In this document: piece by piece, positions 43,977-57,350 of the stretch
Numbering within the stretch: position 1 is the first letter of the stretch
Layout: each line of letters begins with the position of its first letter
From: Poa pratensis
Lineage: Eukaryota; Streptophyta; Magnoliopsida; Poales; Poaceae
Assembly: GCA_947311845.1 (NCBI GenBank)
Contig: CAMZMU010000027.1
Location: 43,178,853 to 43,242,852 of the forward strand
DNA: 64,000 bases
Direction of reading: 5' to 3'
Position numbers and translations under genes: made by a program
Notes under the pieces: generated by a model
Database searches by the model: none
The model's input: only the letters and a program-made list of their open reading frames with translations
What the model was told of the DNA's origin: nothing

Positions 43977-46900
43977 TCACTGGTTCTCAGCTGCAGAGGA
44001 TGCATTGGGATCATCCTCAGCTTCATCATCATCTGTTTCTTCACTTTCTTCAGTGTTCAACTGCTCTCCTGCTCTGTAATGCTTCAGTCTCTGTCCATTC
44101 ACCTTGAAAGTACCATCTGTTGCACTCTGTACTTCAAAAGCACCATGTCCTAGGTCTCTCTTGATGACACAAGGGCCAAACCATCTTGACTTGAATTTTC
44201 CAGAGAACAAATGCAGTTTGGAGTCATAAACCAACACTGTCTGTCCAACACTGAATTCCTTTCTGAGAATGTGCTTGTCATGCCATTTCTTGGTCTTGTC
44301 CTTATAGATCTTGAGCTTTCATAAGCATCATTTCTCAGTTCCTCTAACTCACACATCTGAAGCTTTCTTGCAGTTCCAGCTTTGCCTAAATCCATGTTCA
44401 GCTTCCTCATTGCCCACTGTGCTCTGTGTTCTAGCTCAACAGGTAAATGACATGCTTTTCCATAGACAAGCCTGAATGGTGACATACCAATAGGTGTCTT
44501 ATATCCTGTCCTGTATGCCCACAGGCTATCTGGCAATTTTGTTGACCAATCCCCCTGGACTTAGAAACAACTTTCTCCAGAATTTGTTTCACTTCTCTGT
44601 TTGACAGCTCAACTTGTCCATTGGCTTGAGGATGGTAAGGTGTAGTTACTCTGTGGTTTCTCACACCATACTTGTTCAGAGCTTCTCTAACTGTTCATTG
44701 TTGAAATGAGCTCCACCATCACTGATCACTACTCTTGGTACTCCAAATCTTGGGAAAATGACAGTTTTGAAGAATTTGCAGACAGCTTTTGAATCAGCAC
44801 TGACAGTGGGTATTGCTTCAACCCATTTGGACACATAATCCACTGCAACTAGTATATGCTTGTATCCATTTGATGATGGTAAAGGACCAACAAAATCCAC
44901 TCCCCATACATCAAATAGTTCACCTCCAGAATTCCCTTCTGTGGCATTTCATTTCTTCTTGATATTTTTCCAGTTCTCTGGCAGGGATCACATTGCTTGA
45001 TATAATCATGCACATCTTTGAACAGTTAGGCCAATAGAATCCTGCTTGCAGATTTTTGCTTGGGTCTTCATAACTCCAGCATGGCCTCCATACATGCCTG
45101 CATGGCATTGGTACATAACATCACTGATTTCTTCAGCTGGCACACATCTTCTCACAATTCCATCTGCACAATGCTTGTACAGGAATGGCTCATCCCAGTA
45201 ATAGCTTTTTGCATCATGCATGAACTTCTTTTTCTGCTGGTAAGACATATCTGCTGGCATAATTTCACAGACCAGATAATTCACAATATCTGCATACCAA
45301 GGAGAACTAGCATTACTGCCATTAGCTGCTCACCAGGCATTCTATCTTGTATCTCTCTGCCACTGGGCAATTGATTCTTGACAGGTGATCTGCTACTGAA
45401 TTTTCAGATCCCTTTTTATCCTTGATTTCAATATTAAACTCTTGCAGCAAGAGAATCCATCTGATCAGCCTAGGCTTAGCATCCTTTTTGCTCACCAAGT
45501 ATTTTATTGCTGCATGATCTGTGTAAACAACACACTTGTGCCCAACAAGATAGGGTCTGAATTTATCAAATGCAAACACTACTGCTAGCAATTCCTTCTC
45601 AGTGGTTGTGTAGTTGATCTGAGCATCATCTAGTGTTCTGCTGGCATAGTAAATCACATGAACTGCTTTCTCTTTTCTCTGACCAAGTACTGCTCCTACT
45701 GCAAAATCACTTGCATCACACATCAGTTCAAATGGCACTGTCCAGTCAGGTGGTTGCACAATTGGAGCTGTAACCAGAGCTTCTTTTAGCTTGTTGAAAG
45801 CTTGCATACATGCTTCATCGAACACAAACTCTACATTATGATTCAGCAAGTGTGTAAGTGGTTTTGCAATGTGAGAAAAATCTTTGATGAACCTTCTGTA
45901 GAAACCAGCATGTCCCAAGAAACTCTGTATTCCTTTTACATTTTCAGGAGGAGGTAGCTTAGCAATTACATCTACTTTTGCTTGTCCACTTCTATTCCTC
46001 TGGCAGACACCAAGTGACCAAGCACTATGCCTTCAGTTACCAAGAAGTGACACTTCTCCCAATTTAAGATCAAATTTTGTTCAGAGCATCTGTGTAATAC
46101 TGCTGTCAGATTTTTCAGGCAAGAGATGAAATCTTTTCCATATACTGTAAAATCATCCATGAATACTTCCATGATCTTCTCAATTTGATCAGAAAATATA
46201 GACATCATACACCTTGAAATGTGCCAGGTGCATTGCACAAACCAAATGGTAATCTCTTGTAAGCAAATGTTCCATATGGACAAGTGAATGTTGTCTTGTC
46301 CTGGTCAGATGGATGAATGGGTATTTGCAGAACCCAGAATATCCATCTAGATAGCAATAGAATTTCTGACCAGCAAGCCTTTCTAGCATCTGATCCATAA
46401 ATGGCAAAGGAAAATGATCTTTCCTAGTTGCCTTATTCAGTTTTCTGAAGTCATTGACCATTCTCCATCCAGTAACTGGTCTTGTGGTCATTAATCTCCC
46501 TTCCTCATTTTCTACCACTGTATAACCTCCTTTCTTAGGCACAATGTGTATAGGGCTCACCCACTCACTGTCAGAAATGGGGTAAATCATTCCTGCCTTT
46601 AGCAGTTTCAGTACTTCTTTTTCACTACTTCTTGCATTGCTGGATTCAGTCTTCTCTGCCCTTCTCTAGTTGGTTTACTGCCATCTTCTAAGTGTATTCT
46701 GTGAGAACAACTTTCTCATCAATTCCTCTGATATCATCAATAGAGTACCCAATAACATTCTTGTACAGCCTCAATACTGACAACAAGCTTTCTTCTTGTT
46801 CATTGTCCAGAGCAGAACTGATTATCACTGGGTGTATCTTTTCTTTCTCAAGGAATATGTATTTCAGTGAGATGGTAATTCTTTCAGCTCAACTATAGAA

Positions 46901-49478
46901 TTGTGAACTGGTTTGCTAACTTCAATTCCTTCAGCATCTGCATCTTTTTCACATAGAGATATTCCACACAGCTCCTGGTGATTAGGACTATCTGCTGTCA
47001 CAAACACTTGTGCTTCAGGTTCTTCTGTCTGCATTTCTTGTAGTGTATCCAACACACTTTGGTCTATTACATCAATGGACTGGCATTGCTCCAGTATGTT
47101 TGGCAGATGAGAGGCATGCTTCATGCTGAACTCAGCTTGTTCAGAACCAAACTGCAGTTTCAGAGTTCCACCTTTTACATCTATTATTGCTCCAGCTGTT
47201 GCCAAGAAAGGTCTGCCTAGTATCATGGATTCAGAATTGTCTTCCATTCTAGTACCACAAAATCGACTGGATAAGCAAAATTTCCAACTTGTACTGGCAC
47301 ATCTTCAAGAATTCCAGCTGGTTTCCTCAGTGTTCTGTCAGCTAACTGCAGAGTCATTGATGTAGGCTTCAGAATTCCTAACTGCAATATTTGACTGACA
47401 GCCAAAGGTAAAACACTAACTGATGAACCCAAATCACACAATGTGTGAATGTTCTCTTTCCCACAACACATGGGATGCTAAAACTCCCTGGATCACCCAG
47501 CTTCTTTGGCATATAATTCAGTATGACAGCACTGCAATCCTCTGTCAGAGCAACAATTTCTGGGTCATCCAAGCTTCTCTTCTTTGTTATCAGGTCTTTG
47601 AAAATTTTGCATACAAGGGAATGTGTAACACTGCATCCAGAATGGGTATTGTTATCTGAACTTCCTTCATGTTTCCAGGAACTTAGCATACTGCTTTTCA
47701 TCCTTAGATTTCTCCAATCTTTCAGGAAATGGTATTTTCTGTAAAACAGGCTTTTCTGATGCAGGTTTTGTTACAGTGTTAGCTGTTTTTTCAGTTTCAG
47801 TAGCAGGCTGCTCTGCAATTTCTGGCTCTGCCACCTTCTCTTCTGGGACAGTTTCTTGCCTAACTGTTTGCTGAGTATGAACTCTTCTTGTGGTGCTACA
47901 TAAGTGACAGCTGGGGTGTTTTGAGCACTGGTTCAGTGTTTATTCCACTCCTAGTTGTTACAGCATCTACAACTACAGTGTGGATATGGCACCACACTGT
48001 TTTGGATTCTTTTCTGCTTGTGCTGGCAACTTGTTCTCAGGCTGATTGCCTTGAGTATTAGAGATTCCAGCTGTTAGTTGCTGCATTGTTTTATAGAAAA
48101 GTTCAGACTGCATCTTCATTGTTTCCTGCATACCACTGAACATTTCTTTCTGCAGCCTCATCATTTCATTTATTTCAGACTTGCTGTTGCTTGTAGAAGC
48201 ATTTTGCTGATTAGCTTGATTCTGTTGTTGCTGTTGGTACTGCATATTGCCTTGAGGTCTGAAATTTTGCTGTGATGTTTGAGCATACTGTGGCTGAGCT
48301 GCTTGATGGTAATTCTGTTGATTTGCTTGAGGATAACTCTGCTGAGCTGCATTCTTGTATGATAGTTGGGATGGTTTCTCCAAGCAGGGTTGTAGCTCTG
48401 AGAAAAAGGGCCTTGATTCTGAGTATAATTCACTTCTGCCAGTTGGTTGTCTGTGGGTACAAACAGAGTACACTCTTGAGGTGAATGCCCTTCATTACCA
48501 CAAATGAGACAAGTGGCAGAAACTTGGTTCACAGGCACTATTGCCTTACTGTTCTTCTCTTGCATGAGCTGAGATATCTGAGTTGTCAGCTATCAAGCTT
48601 TGCTTCCAGAGCACCTTGACCATTTGGATGAACTGTCCTTTCATTGGTCCAAGAGAAATTATGAGAAGCCATACTCTCAATCAATTCAGTAGCTTCATCT
48701 AGTGTCTTGTTCATAATTCCTCCACCAGCAGCTGAATCAACAAAAGCTCTGGTCTGTTCTGTCAGACCCTTGTAGAATGTCTGCAGAATTAGCCATGTTC
48801 CTGGCCATGATTAGGACACATTCTGATGAGTCCTTGGTATCTCTGCCATGTATCATACAAACTCTCACCATTGTACTGCACAAATCTGGTGATTTTGTCT
48901 CTGCACTCAGCTGCTTTGGTGGGTGGAAAATATCTCTCAAAGAAGGCCTGCACCAAATGTTCCCAGGTGTCTCTGCAATGAACTGGTAAAGCATGATACC
49001 ATATCTTTGCTGTTCCTGACAGAGAAAAGGGAACAACTGCATCCTTATTGCTTCAGGGGCACACCATTGTGCTTGAGTGTATTGCAATACTCCAGAAAAT
49101 TCCTGATATGCTCATGTGGACTTTCCAAAGCACTGCCTTTGAATGGATTATGCTGCACCATGTTGATCAAGGCAGGCTTGATCTCCCAGTTATTTGCCTG
49201 AATGGCAGGCATAATAACATCTGCATTTGATATCTGATCCTTGGGGATCCACAAATCTCTCAGTTTCTTGTCTCCCATGTTGATTACTGCCGTCTTTCCT
49301 CTGTTTCCTCAACTGAAGACACTGAAGCTGCTCTTCTTCTTGCAAGAAAAGTTCTTTCAGGTTCTGGATCAAATGGAGCTAGAGGAGAGTCTTCAGACGA
49401 CTGCATCAATAGGTCCAAACACTGCATAAAGGAGATCATTTTTCCTCTACACACAATCACAACAAGAACTTTTATCAA
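43977..49478 (-). pseudogene. Athila-like Gag-Pol, multiply frameshifted
   Basis: Read right to left. Gag lies at 49478-48600 (WEIKPALINMVQHNPFKG). A CX2CX4HX4C zinc knuckle follows at about 48512-48470 (CLICGNEGHSPQEC), then a Gln-rich tail. The aspartic protease is at about 47441 (LCDLGSSVSVLP). Reverse transcriptase spans 46590-46010 (MVNDFRKLNKATRKDHFPLP, then FMDDF as the catalytic box). RNase H is at 45918-45322 (CDASDFAVGAVLGQ, YTDHAAIKYL). Integrase runs 45284-43977, with its HHCC region (HAGMYGGHAGV), core ([23 protein letters not shown]) and [13 protein letters not shown]. At least ten frame changes occur, mostly explained by single-base losses, with few internal stops within blocks. 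Not functional as read. Confidence 0.9.
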
Positions 49479-49633
49479 GGGTTAGTGAATTAAAACCCCT
49501 AATAACAATTCTAGTTCTCAGATTACTGCACTAAAAGCATCACAAGCATCTAGATCATGCAAATTTGCTAACAATTTCACTGAACTCACACAGTCTAGTC
49601 TACTGCTCTTTCAAAGAAACAATCATAAGTCAA

Positions 49634-49651
49634 TCCCCGGCAACGGCGCCA
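49634..49651 (-). other. Primer-binding site (tRNA-Asp type)
   Basis: On the minus strand TGGCGCCGTTGCCGGGGA begins 4 bases after the 5' LTR end. It is the complement of the plant tRNA-Asp 3' end. Confidence 0.85.
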
Positions 49652-49655
49652 ATTT

Positions 49656-52600
49656 TGATCAAGCTGTAGATTATAGGGGGGTTTGTGTTATCGTCTCCAC
49701 AGGGATCAACAAGGTTATGATGGTTCTAAGGGTTGGCAGAAGCTAAACCAAATCTTCAGGTTTTTGTGTTTCCAACAGAAAAGTAAAGGTTTTTACTGAA
49801 AGGGTTTAAGAACTAGATTTCAGAATTTAACTTGCAGGTTCTTGGTTGTCAATCAAGTCCACTGCAAGGATCCAAGCATGGTGTAGACAGGGAACAAGAA
49901 TTACTCGAACAGCTTGCAGAGACTAGTCATGCAAGCAAGGGTTTTTAGCAGTTTTAGGCAGGAGAAAAATGCATAACACAAAGATCACTGCTTTCTGGGT
50001 TGTCAAGCCAGATCACTAGTGAGTTAACAAGCAAGGGAGGCTAGGGACAGAATTACAACACTCAGTGTGCAGGGACTACCTTACACACACAGATCAAAGC
50101 AAACAGCAAACAGATCAAGTAAATCTTCAGATAAATCAGAGAACTGTGTCACTCAATTCACTGCAGTAGCCAAATATCACAAGCCCTACTTGCAGATGGA
50201 TGATCTACTAGCTTTCTGATACGTCTCCAACGTATCTATAATTTCTTATGTTCCATGCTAGTTTTATACCAATAGCTACATGTTTTATTCACACTTCATA
50301 GCATTTTTATGCATTTTCTGGAACTAACCTATTAACAAGATGCCATAGTGCTAGTTCCTGTTTTCTGCTGTTTTTGGTTTCAGAAAAGCTGTTCTAGAAA
50401 TATTCTCGGAATTGGATGAAACAAAATCCCAGATGCCTATTTTTCCCGACACGTTCCAGAAGTCCGAAGGAGAGATGAAGGGGGGCAGCAGGGTGCCCTC
50501 CCGCGGGTGGGCCCCCTGCCGCGCCACCCTATGGGGAGCGGGCCCCACACCTCCACCGACGTCGCCCCTTCGCCTATAAGTTCCCCCAGACGCGAAAACC
50601 CTAAAACACTGAGCCATTATTCCAGAAAACATCCTCTGCCGCCGCCGTCAACCCTAACTCGGGGGGTTCAGAAGTTCTCCTCCGGCACCCTACGGGAGAG
50701 GGGAATCATCACCGGAGGGCTCTACATCGCCATGCCTGCCTCCGGAGTGATGCGTGAGTAGTTCATCCCTGGACTACGGGTCCATACAGTAGCTAGATGG
50801 TTGTCTTCTCCTTTTGTGCCATCATGTTTAGATCTTGTGAGCTGCCTATCATGATCAAGATCATCTTATTGTAATGCTACATGTTGTGTTTGTTGGGATC
50901 CGATGGATATTGAATACTATGTCAAGTTGATTATTGATATATCATATATGTGTTGTTTATGATCTTGCATGCTCTCCGTTATTAGTGTAGGCTTTGGCCA
51001 AGTTTATGCTTGTAACTCCAAGAGGAAGTATTTATGCTAGATAGTGGGTTCATGCCTCCATTTAATCTGGGACAGTGACAGAAAGGTCTAAGGTTGTGGA
51101 TGTGCTGTTGCTACTAGGGGTAAAACAACAATGCTTTGTCTAAGGATATTAGTGTTGTTTACATTATGCACCATACTTAATGCAAATGTCTGTTGCTTGC
51201 AACTTAATACTGGAAGGGGTGCGGATGCTAACCTGAAGGTGGACTATTTAGACACAGATGCATGCTGGATGGCGGTCTGTGTACTTTGTCATAATGCCCA
51301 AGTAAATCTCATAGTGATCATCGTGATATGTACGTGCATTGTTATGCCCTCTCTATTTGTCAATTGCCCAACTGTAATTTTTTTACCCAGCATGTTAGTA
51401 TTTTATTATGGAGAGACACCACTAGTGAACTGTGGACCCCGGTCCATTCTTTTACATCTGAAATACAACCTACTGCAATCATTGTTCTTTTACATTCTCT
51501 GCAAGCAAACATCATTTTCCACACTATACGTCTAATCCTTCGTTTTCAGCAAGCGGTGAGATTGACACCCTCACTGTTTCGTTGGGGCAAAGTAGTTTGA
51601 TTGTTGTGTGCAGGTTCCAAGTCGACGAGTCAGACCTCCCCTTCATCACCACACTTTTTCTGGCGCCGTTCTGGAAGTCTTACATTCCCGTCCACTACGC
51701 TCAGAACACTTTTTCTGACGCCGTTGACACATTCGAAGCAACTACGATCTCCTACTAGTTCGATAACCTTGGTTTCATACTGAGGGAAAACTTGCTGCTG
51801 CACTCATCATACCTTCCTCTCGGGGTTCCCAACGGACGTGTGACTTTACACGCATCACTTTCCACAGGATTACACAAGAAAGTGGAGAGAAGTCTTTAGC
51901 TTTATCTCACAGAAACCCTAGTCGAAGCAGAGGAAGCAGAGAGGTGGAAGAAGAGTTGCATATCATGAGCTTCTGGTCACCAAGGCCTTGTACTTCTTCT
52001 CCTTATCTCCTTGTTCGTCATGTCCTTCTTGTTCTTGCTCTGGTTCTTGGAGTTCTTGGTGTTCTTGGTCTCGAGTTGGTGGTGGAAAGGTGTAGTGGAG
52101 GCTGAGGGAAAGGTGGAGTGGAGTGGATGGTGAATGGGCGAGTGTGTTGCGAGAGAGAGGGTCTGTGGTGGTGGTGGTGGCTTTATACACCTTTTTTCCA
52201 TTTGTGGTGGAGGTGTGGTACGAGTTGATGGAGAGGGAAGCTTTCTCCTTGGCCACATCTCAAAGTGCACATGGCTTGTTTCTCTTTTTCACCTTTTTGG
52301 CTTTATGCCTTTTATGGTTTCCTTGATCTCCAAGTTGATCTTCTTTCCCTTTCTATGATTCAAACATATTTGAATTGCTTCTTCTCTTGTGGCCTTGTAT
52401 TGCTTCACTTGTGCTTTGCTTCGAGTGGTGATGAAGAACTTGAGTTTACTGACATAATTGATCTCTGTCAGTTACTGTTCACTTTCTGGCACATAGATGT
52501 TCTTCAGTTTCTGGCTTGATTTGAGCTTGTTGATCATGGCCATCTTGTTTGCTGCATTGATATGAGTTGAATGCTGCTTCTTTGCCTCACTTCTTCATTG

Positions 52601-52750
52601 GATCTTCTGAAGATTATGTGCCTTTGCGCACTGAACTGTAAAAAGAGTGAAAGCACTGTAAAATGCAGATATTTGCAGTTCTGAATATGGAAGTAGTGAG
52701 GTTTTTGAGGTTTTAGGTCTGTGATTTATGCATATAAATGATGGTGATCA
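49656..52750 (-). repeat. 5' LTR of the gypsy element, split by a solo LTR
   Basis: Two parts, 49656-50216 and 51858-52750, align end to end with the 3' LTR. CTTTC is present on both sides of the insert as its target duplication. Slightly more divergent from the 3' LTR in its right part. Confidence 0.92.
50217..51857 (+). mobile_element. Solo LTR nested in the gypsy 5' LTR
   Basis: A 1641-bp sequence starts TGATACGTCTCCAACGTATC and ends TTACACGCATCA, with a perfect CTTTC duplication at 50212-50216 and 51858-51862. No internal domain is present. The start and the ending phrase (ACTGAGGGAAAACTTGCTGC, CGGGGTTCCCAACG) are ones I know from common Triticeae Ty3/gypsy LTRs. Recombination between two LTRs of one element would leave exactly this structure. 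The orientation is assigned from the usual LTR direction. GGCGCCGTT-like phrases near 51665 and 51715 are part of the LTR. Confidence 0.88.
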
Positions 52751-52755
52751 TGGAC

Positions 52756-53030
52756 TTATGGTCACTCCCACCACTTGGTAAGGCACTAGGATTTGCAAAG
52801 GGAAATGAGCATTAATATTTGTAGAGTAAGAAATCATATCCAACTTAGCCCGCTTTATTTAGTTTATTAAACAAACAATGGCGAAAAGCCTTACAACAAA
52901 CATATAAACCGAAGCCGCCAAACAAGATGATGGTCGAGAGTTTACACGCAGAAAACAGAATTGAACAACAAATTAAGTCACTTAATATAAAAGCAAATAA
53001 ATTAAGAGAACAAACAAATATCAGGTGCTT
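52756..53030. other. No supported gene
   Basis: AT-rich DNA flanking the gypsy element on the right. Confidence 0.4.
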
Positions 53031-53155
53031 TTAAGTGCGTCTCAGGTGCTCGACAAGATCATCTATGTACTTCTCCTGCACCGCCTGGTCCGCAAGAACC
53101 TCTTGCAGCTTCCTCGCGTTGCTTGCCAACACCTCGCTTGGTCGTCCACCATGAC
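53031..53155 (-). pseudogene. C-terminal coding remnant, minus strand
   Basis: On the minus strand an open segment reads LASNARKLQEVLADQAVQEK, then YIDDLVEHLRR and a stop at 53031. The amphipathic, Leu/Gln/Glu-rich character suggests a coiled-coil C-terminus, of a type seen in some plant transposon proteins. Upstream it runs into an unrelated segment. The family is not identified. Confidence 0.35.
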
Positions 53156-53179
53156 TAGCTGCACTGCCGCAGCAACGCC

Positions 53180-53620
53180 GTCTGACGTGGGGGTACCACG
53201 GAAAATCCCATGGTTAGCCACCTAGGTTTGAGATCGGGAGAGATATTTGGTAGCGTTGGTAGTAACTACGGCTGACAAGCAAGGTTTACCTAGGTTCAGG
53301 CCCCCGGAGGGTAACACCCTACGTCATGCTTGTCTAATTATTGATGGTTGTAAACAATGGAGTTACAATAAAATCCCGACGAGATGTCGATATTGCTAGG
53401 GTTTTGGTGGTTCTACTATTGTGTGTCCTAGATCGGCGGCCATCCCAGCCTTTATATAGGAGGCTGGGTCTCGGGAGTTTGCATCTGATCAGGTTTACAG
53501 GTAAGGTAAGTTTCTACCGACCCTTTAGGGTTTGTTTAGTTGCCCCCTTGACAACTGACAAGATGTCTTCGGCTCGCCCCGTCTAGTGATGCTGACGATG
53601 AGCTCTGAAAGGCCCTTGAA
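53180..53620. mobile_element. Possible gypsy LTR fragment
   Basis: The phrase GGTTCAGGCCCCCGGAGGGTAACACCCTACGTC (two halves: GGTTCAGGCCCCCGG and GGGTAACACCCTACG), and a TATA-like CTTTATATAGG at about 53451, resemble parts of LTRs of grass TAT/Retrosat-type elements. No TG...CA boundary or target duplication was found. Confidence 0.35.
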
Positions 53621-54467
53621 TAAAGGCGGATGGCTCCCTCTGGTCCCTACGATGTGTTGTTTCTGCCACCAGCCGTGGAGGTCAGGGAAGAAAGGGAGCA
53701 GGCGGCAAGGCCGAGAATTTTGGAGTAGTAGTTGTGACCTGTGAGGTTGGTGCTGGGCCTTTAGGGCCGGACCCGGCGTTGGATAGACCAACCGATGCTT
53801 ACAAGAGCTCCCATGGGCGAAGCCGAGGACGGAGATTAAAGCTTCTTTGGCACCTCGGTCAATAAGGTCCTTGTTAGTGATGGTGATCGGGTTAAGCTAC
53901 TGGTGGTGGTCATCCCCTTCCTCTGCATTGGCGTGGCGCTTATTGGGAGTTGGCCGATGCTACTGTTTTTGGATCGAGACGGTAACAAGGAAGTATGAAG
54001 CTACAATTTAAAGATCATCACACTTGGACATGGTTTGCCACTTTGATCCTTGGCTGATGCGACATCCTCTCCAGGCACCCATGGTGACTTTTTTCTAGAT
54101 CTAGAGGCATGCAATGGTATCGAGCCGACACTTTATGTCCCTACCACCTCAAGTGGTTTCGTCACTGGCGGTGGTATGGATGGCTGGAGATTGAGACCTT
54201 CCGGTGGTAGTGCTGAAGGACTTGATCGTGTTTCTTCTACACGTTTTTGGGTGTTCCGTGTAAAAGGATCTGAGTGTGAATTTCCTTTGGGAAATTTATT
54301 TGAGCCATCCTAAACCTACAAAATAGTTTGATTTTGTTGATAAAAATAAAAAATAACTCCCACAAAGAGGATTAGAGTGAGCAATCACCAATCCAGACAT
54401 TTCGTCGAAAGTCATTTTATCTATTTCTCAGTTGCCATTTGTAAAAAATGTTTAGATGCCTCACTTT
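53621..54467. other. No supported gene
   Basis: A few open frames (for example 54050-54313) have no known domain. The segment ends in an A/T-rich tail at about 54335-54355 that could be the end of an old retroelement. Confidence 0.35.
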
Positions 54468-54504
54468 ACCTGGTACATATCCGATTTGTCCTTCATTACT
54501 TTGA
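54468..54504. repeat. Left part of a tandem unit split by the Helitron
   Basis: ACCTGGTACATATCCGATTT continuing to TTACTTTGA. Its other half resumes at 57705 (CTATTCCTCTTATCACACTT). An undisturbed second unit follows directly at 57744-57815, showing how the sequence looked before insertion. Confidence 0.75.
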
Positions 54505-55310
54505 CTAGGTGTATGCCCGTGCGTTGCTACGGATGACAAAAGTAAATGAATTATGCGTATTAATTTGAATGCATGTACGTTGCTACGTTACGGTTGACAC
54601 AAGTAGAGGTTAGCCTATTTTATTATGAGAACAACATTCGGTACAAAATACATAACCACCTAACAATACACGATCAGGACCAAAAGTAAACTACATTCTA
54701 CAATATAAAAAGACAAAGAAATGGATAACTCAACTGAATATGCTTATAAGACTTAAACGTGGAAGGTACACAACTGAACAGGTATCGTGCTTTTACACAC
54801 TTGACATGTCAAGACCACAAAGGCATGACATATAGTACTATTTCCGATTTGAAGAACCAATAGGTACCATATTTTCTAAATGCCCGAAATTAATGGTAAA
54901 AATTACACTAATTAAAGTAAGGAAACCAAAATCCATATTAATCATTTGCTAATCCTAATGAGTAATGACACATACAACTTTGCATGCTAATTGTCTTATA
55001 TTCTTTGAGTTCACAAGCAACTCAGCTTGAATAAATTCCTGAAACATCACATTAAAATTATGTAGGTCGCCTTGTATTCCCATGCTCACACCTCCAATCC
55101 TCTTCCTGGAAACATAAAGAGTGCCAAACACCATAGGTCAATGGAAAACATGAAACGGGTGTAATTTATTTCTAGAAAGTGACTGGAATACCAAGCAAAC
55201 GAGACGGTTTTTATGTGCTTCAGTATTTGATTCATCTTCTTCTTCCCCGCGAAGCTATGAGAACATTATCTTTGCCTTCGGCAGTTGATGATTACCTCTA
55301 AGCATTTTGC

Positions 55311-55436
55311 TCACTTGCATTCCATATAGGTTTCCTTTCTCACATTGAGTGGCTTCTCTTTTCTCCTTGCCACAAATATTGTAACTGTATGATCTTCGGT
55401 AGGAATCACACTGCCATCGCCACGTGCCTTGCCCAT
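55311..55436 (-). pseudogene. Short captured open frame in the Helitron
   Basis: On the minus strand ATG at 55436 opens a 41-residue frame (MGKARGDGSVIPTEDHTVTI, then FVARRKEKPLNVRKETYMEC). Its composition is that of a real exon rather than random AT-rich DNA. Splice signals were not resolved. It is a possible piece of a captured host gene, and the family is unknown. Confidence 0.3.
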
Positions 55437-57350
55437 TTATTGTTCTGCCCATAAAAGTAACAAAGACCGAATCAGAGTAGATAACCAACAGTAAAAAAAT
55501 AAGAAAAGCATTTGGTATATTATCTCACATAGACCTAAGTAAACAGACCAGGAAATTAACTATCACATTAGGGCCTTGTTGACCATCAACTATGTTTTGT
55601 TGTATCCAATGAATTTGTGAAAGAGGATCCAGCGGTAAGCAGCAAAGAGACACATTAGTCCAACTCCCATTTTATTTTCTGATACCCTATAATAGGAAAT
55701 CAATCAAATAAAATTCATACAGATTCCATTCCCCAATCCACTTTTAAACTTAGATCTTAAATGGAAAGGAAGATAGTCGACCGTGAAGTAAATATGACCA
55801 CTCAGAATTCAGTTATTGGTGCATCAAAGCTATATAAATAGATAAAGATGTGACAAGACCTAGCTCTCAGCAATTATAGTAATATTGTTCGATATTTAAG
55901 TTGTATTGCACACTCCAATCTCTCTGTCACTGTCATTTTACTGCAGCTTTTTATGACAGATGCAGTAGTGAGGAGAGGATCAAATTTTTATGGATAGAAC
56001 GATATGTTTGCACCGTGTTACATGGTATTTTTATCTAGCAGAATTATAATGGCATTTAGGCAACACAGAATTTCTGAGCATCGTTCTTGGGCAGATGTAC
56101 TCTGAAACAAAAGACACAGACTCAAGTGACTATTAGTACAGTTAATATGCATGCTCCATAACCTAACAATCGGCAGCAACATAAAATATAATAATCTCTA
56201 GGGAAGTATGATACCTATCACCTTAAGGAAATTAAAACCTGATCTTCTTTGGTTATATACTAATTCAAGCAAACACAAGTTTTGGTTGATCAAATTTATT
56301 CAGTGAAAGGTGCAAACAATCATAAAGTTAAGATGCGCAAATTTTTTTCATGCCAAAAGGAGACACGACAACTGTCATTAGGTGAGGAAGAAAAGCTGGA
56401 GTCTGTCATGGGCATAACTGACAAACCTATTTTTCATTGAGATATAAAGCAAGGGCATTGTCCATTTTATTTTAACAATTAGAAGCATTTGGAAGTAAGT
56501 AGCAAATAATATGATTTATGTACTGAAAAATAAATCTATGAGGATTGAACTATTGGTGTACGAAGGTTATCCAAGAAGATGACTATCCAGCCAAATATAG
56601 CTATAACAACCATCATTTGAAGGTTCTTACTTCAAGTGTTTTCTTATACAGCAGGCTCTTTCCACACCTACATGACTCTTGGTTCAATCTACATTAAACT
56701 CTGAGGAGTGTGGAGCAAAAAATTGTGAGTCTAGGCCCTAAAGAGTTTCAAATGTCAATAAATTGGATCTGCTTAATTTTAGTAGAGGAAAAGTAAATGC
56801 AAAATAGTACATCTGTCTCAACCTGGATAGGCTCAACTTGATTTTTTTGGAGCAAAACTCTGACCTTGATTTTAGATCAGACATTTACATCCACAAGCAG
56901 AGAAAAAAACTGCATAATTTGCCTCTCTGGCAACGAAAAGAAATTTATTCCTTTCTAAATACTGTCTACTCTTCCACCAAATAATCAACTGTCACACTCA
57001 CAGCAGAACTGTGTATTATTCAGGAATCCTTAAGCAGTACATTTGGATAAAAAAACAGGGAGATGGAAGTACCTAGCCAGATTAGTGAGGAGGGGTAACG
57101 AGTTGCGCTACTTGTATTGTATATAGTGCATGTGCTTCTACTCTAGGCAATTCGTAAGGAGCATGACCATCCTCCTTCGCTTCACTTTGGTTGCAACGAA
57201 TCTTCTGCTGCACCACACCTCTAGCATCGATCAGAGGAGGTTGCTGCCATTTCAACTCCTTCCCCAGATCCTTTTTTGTCGGTGGCAATCAACCCACTGA
57301 AAAACATTAAGAAGATACGGCAGCAGCAAAGAACGGCGCATGGTAAGTAC

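Larger units (their letters stand above)
41378..52750 (-). mobile_element. Athila-like Ty3/gypsy LTR retrotransposon, minus strand
   Basis: LTRs start and end TGATCA: the 3' LTR lies left at 41378-42823 (1446 bp) and the 5' LTR lies right at 49656-52750, interrupted by a 1641-bp solo LTR. A perfect 5-bp target duplication TGGAC lies at 41373-41377 and 52751-52755. The primer-binding site at 49634-49651 matches the 3' end of plant tRNA-Asp. A polypurine tract (AGTCTGGGGGTT on the minus strand) adjoins the 3' LTR. Order on the minus strand is gag, protease, RT, RNase H, integrase. Lack of a chromodomain, the tRNA-Asp site, and a 1.1-kb non-coding stretch after pol (42824-43976) fit the Athila lineage. 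By eye, about 20 substitutions separate the LTRs. Confidence 0.93.

Noticed and set aside
51640..51740. Internal primer-binding sites (GGCGCCGTT) suggesting a complete small retroelement rather than a solo LTR
   Set aside because: No second LTR follows, and comparable phrases belong to this LTR type; the CTTTC duplication encloses the whole 1641 bp.
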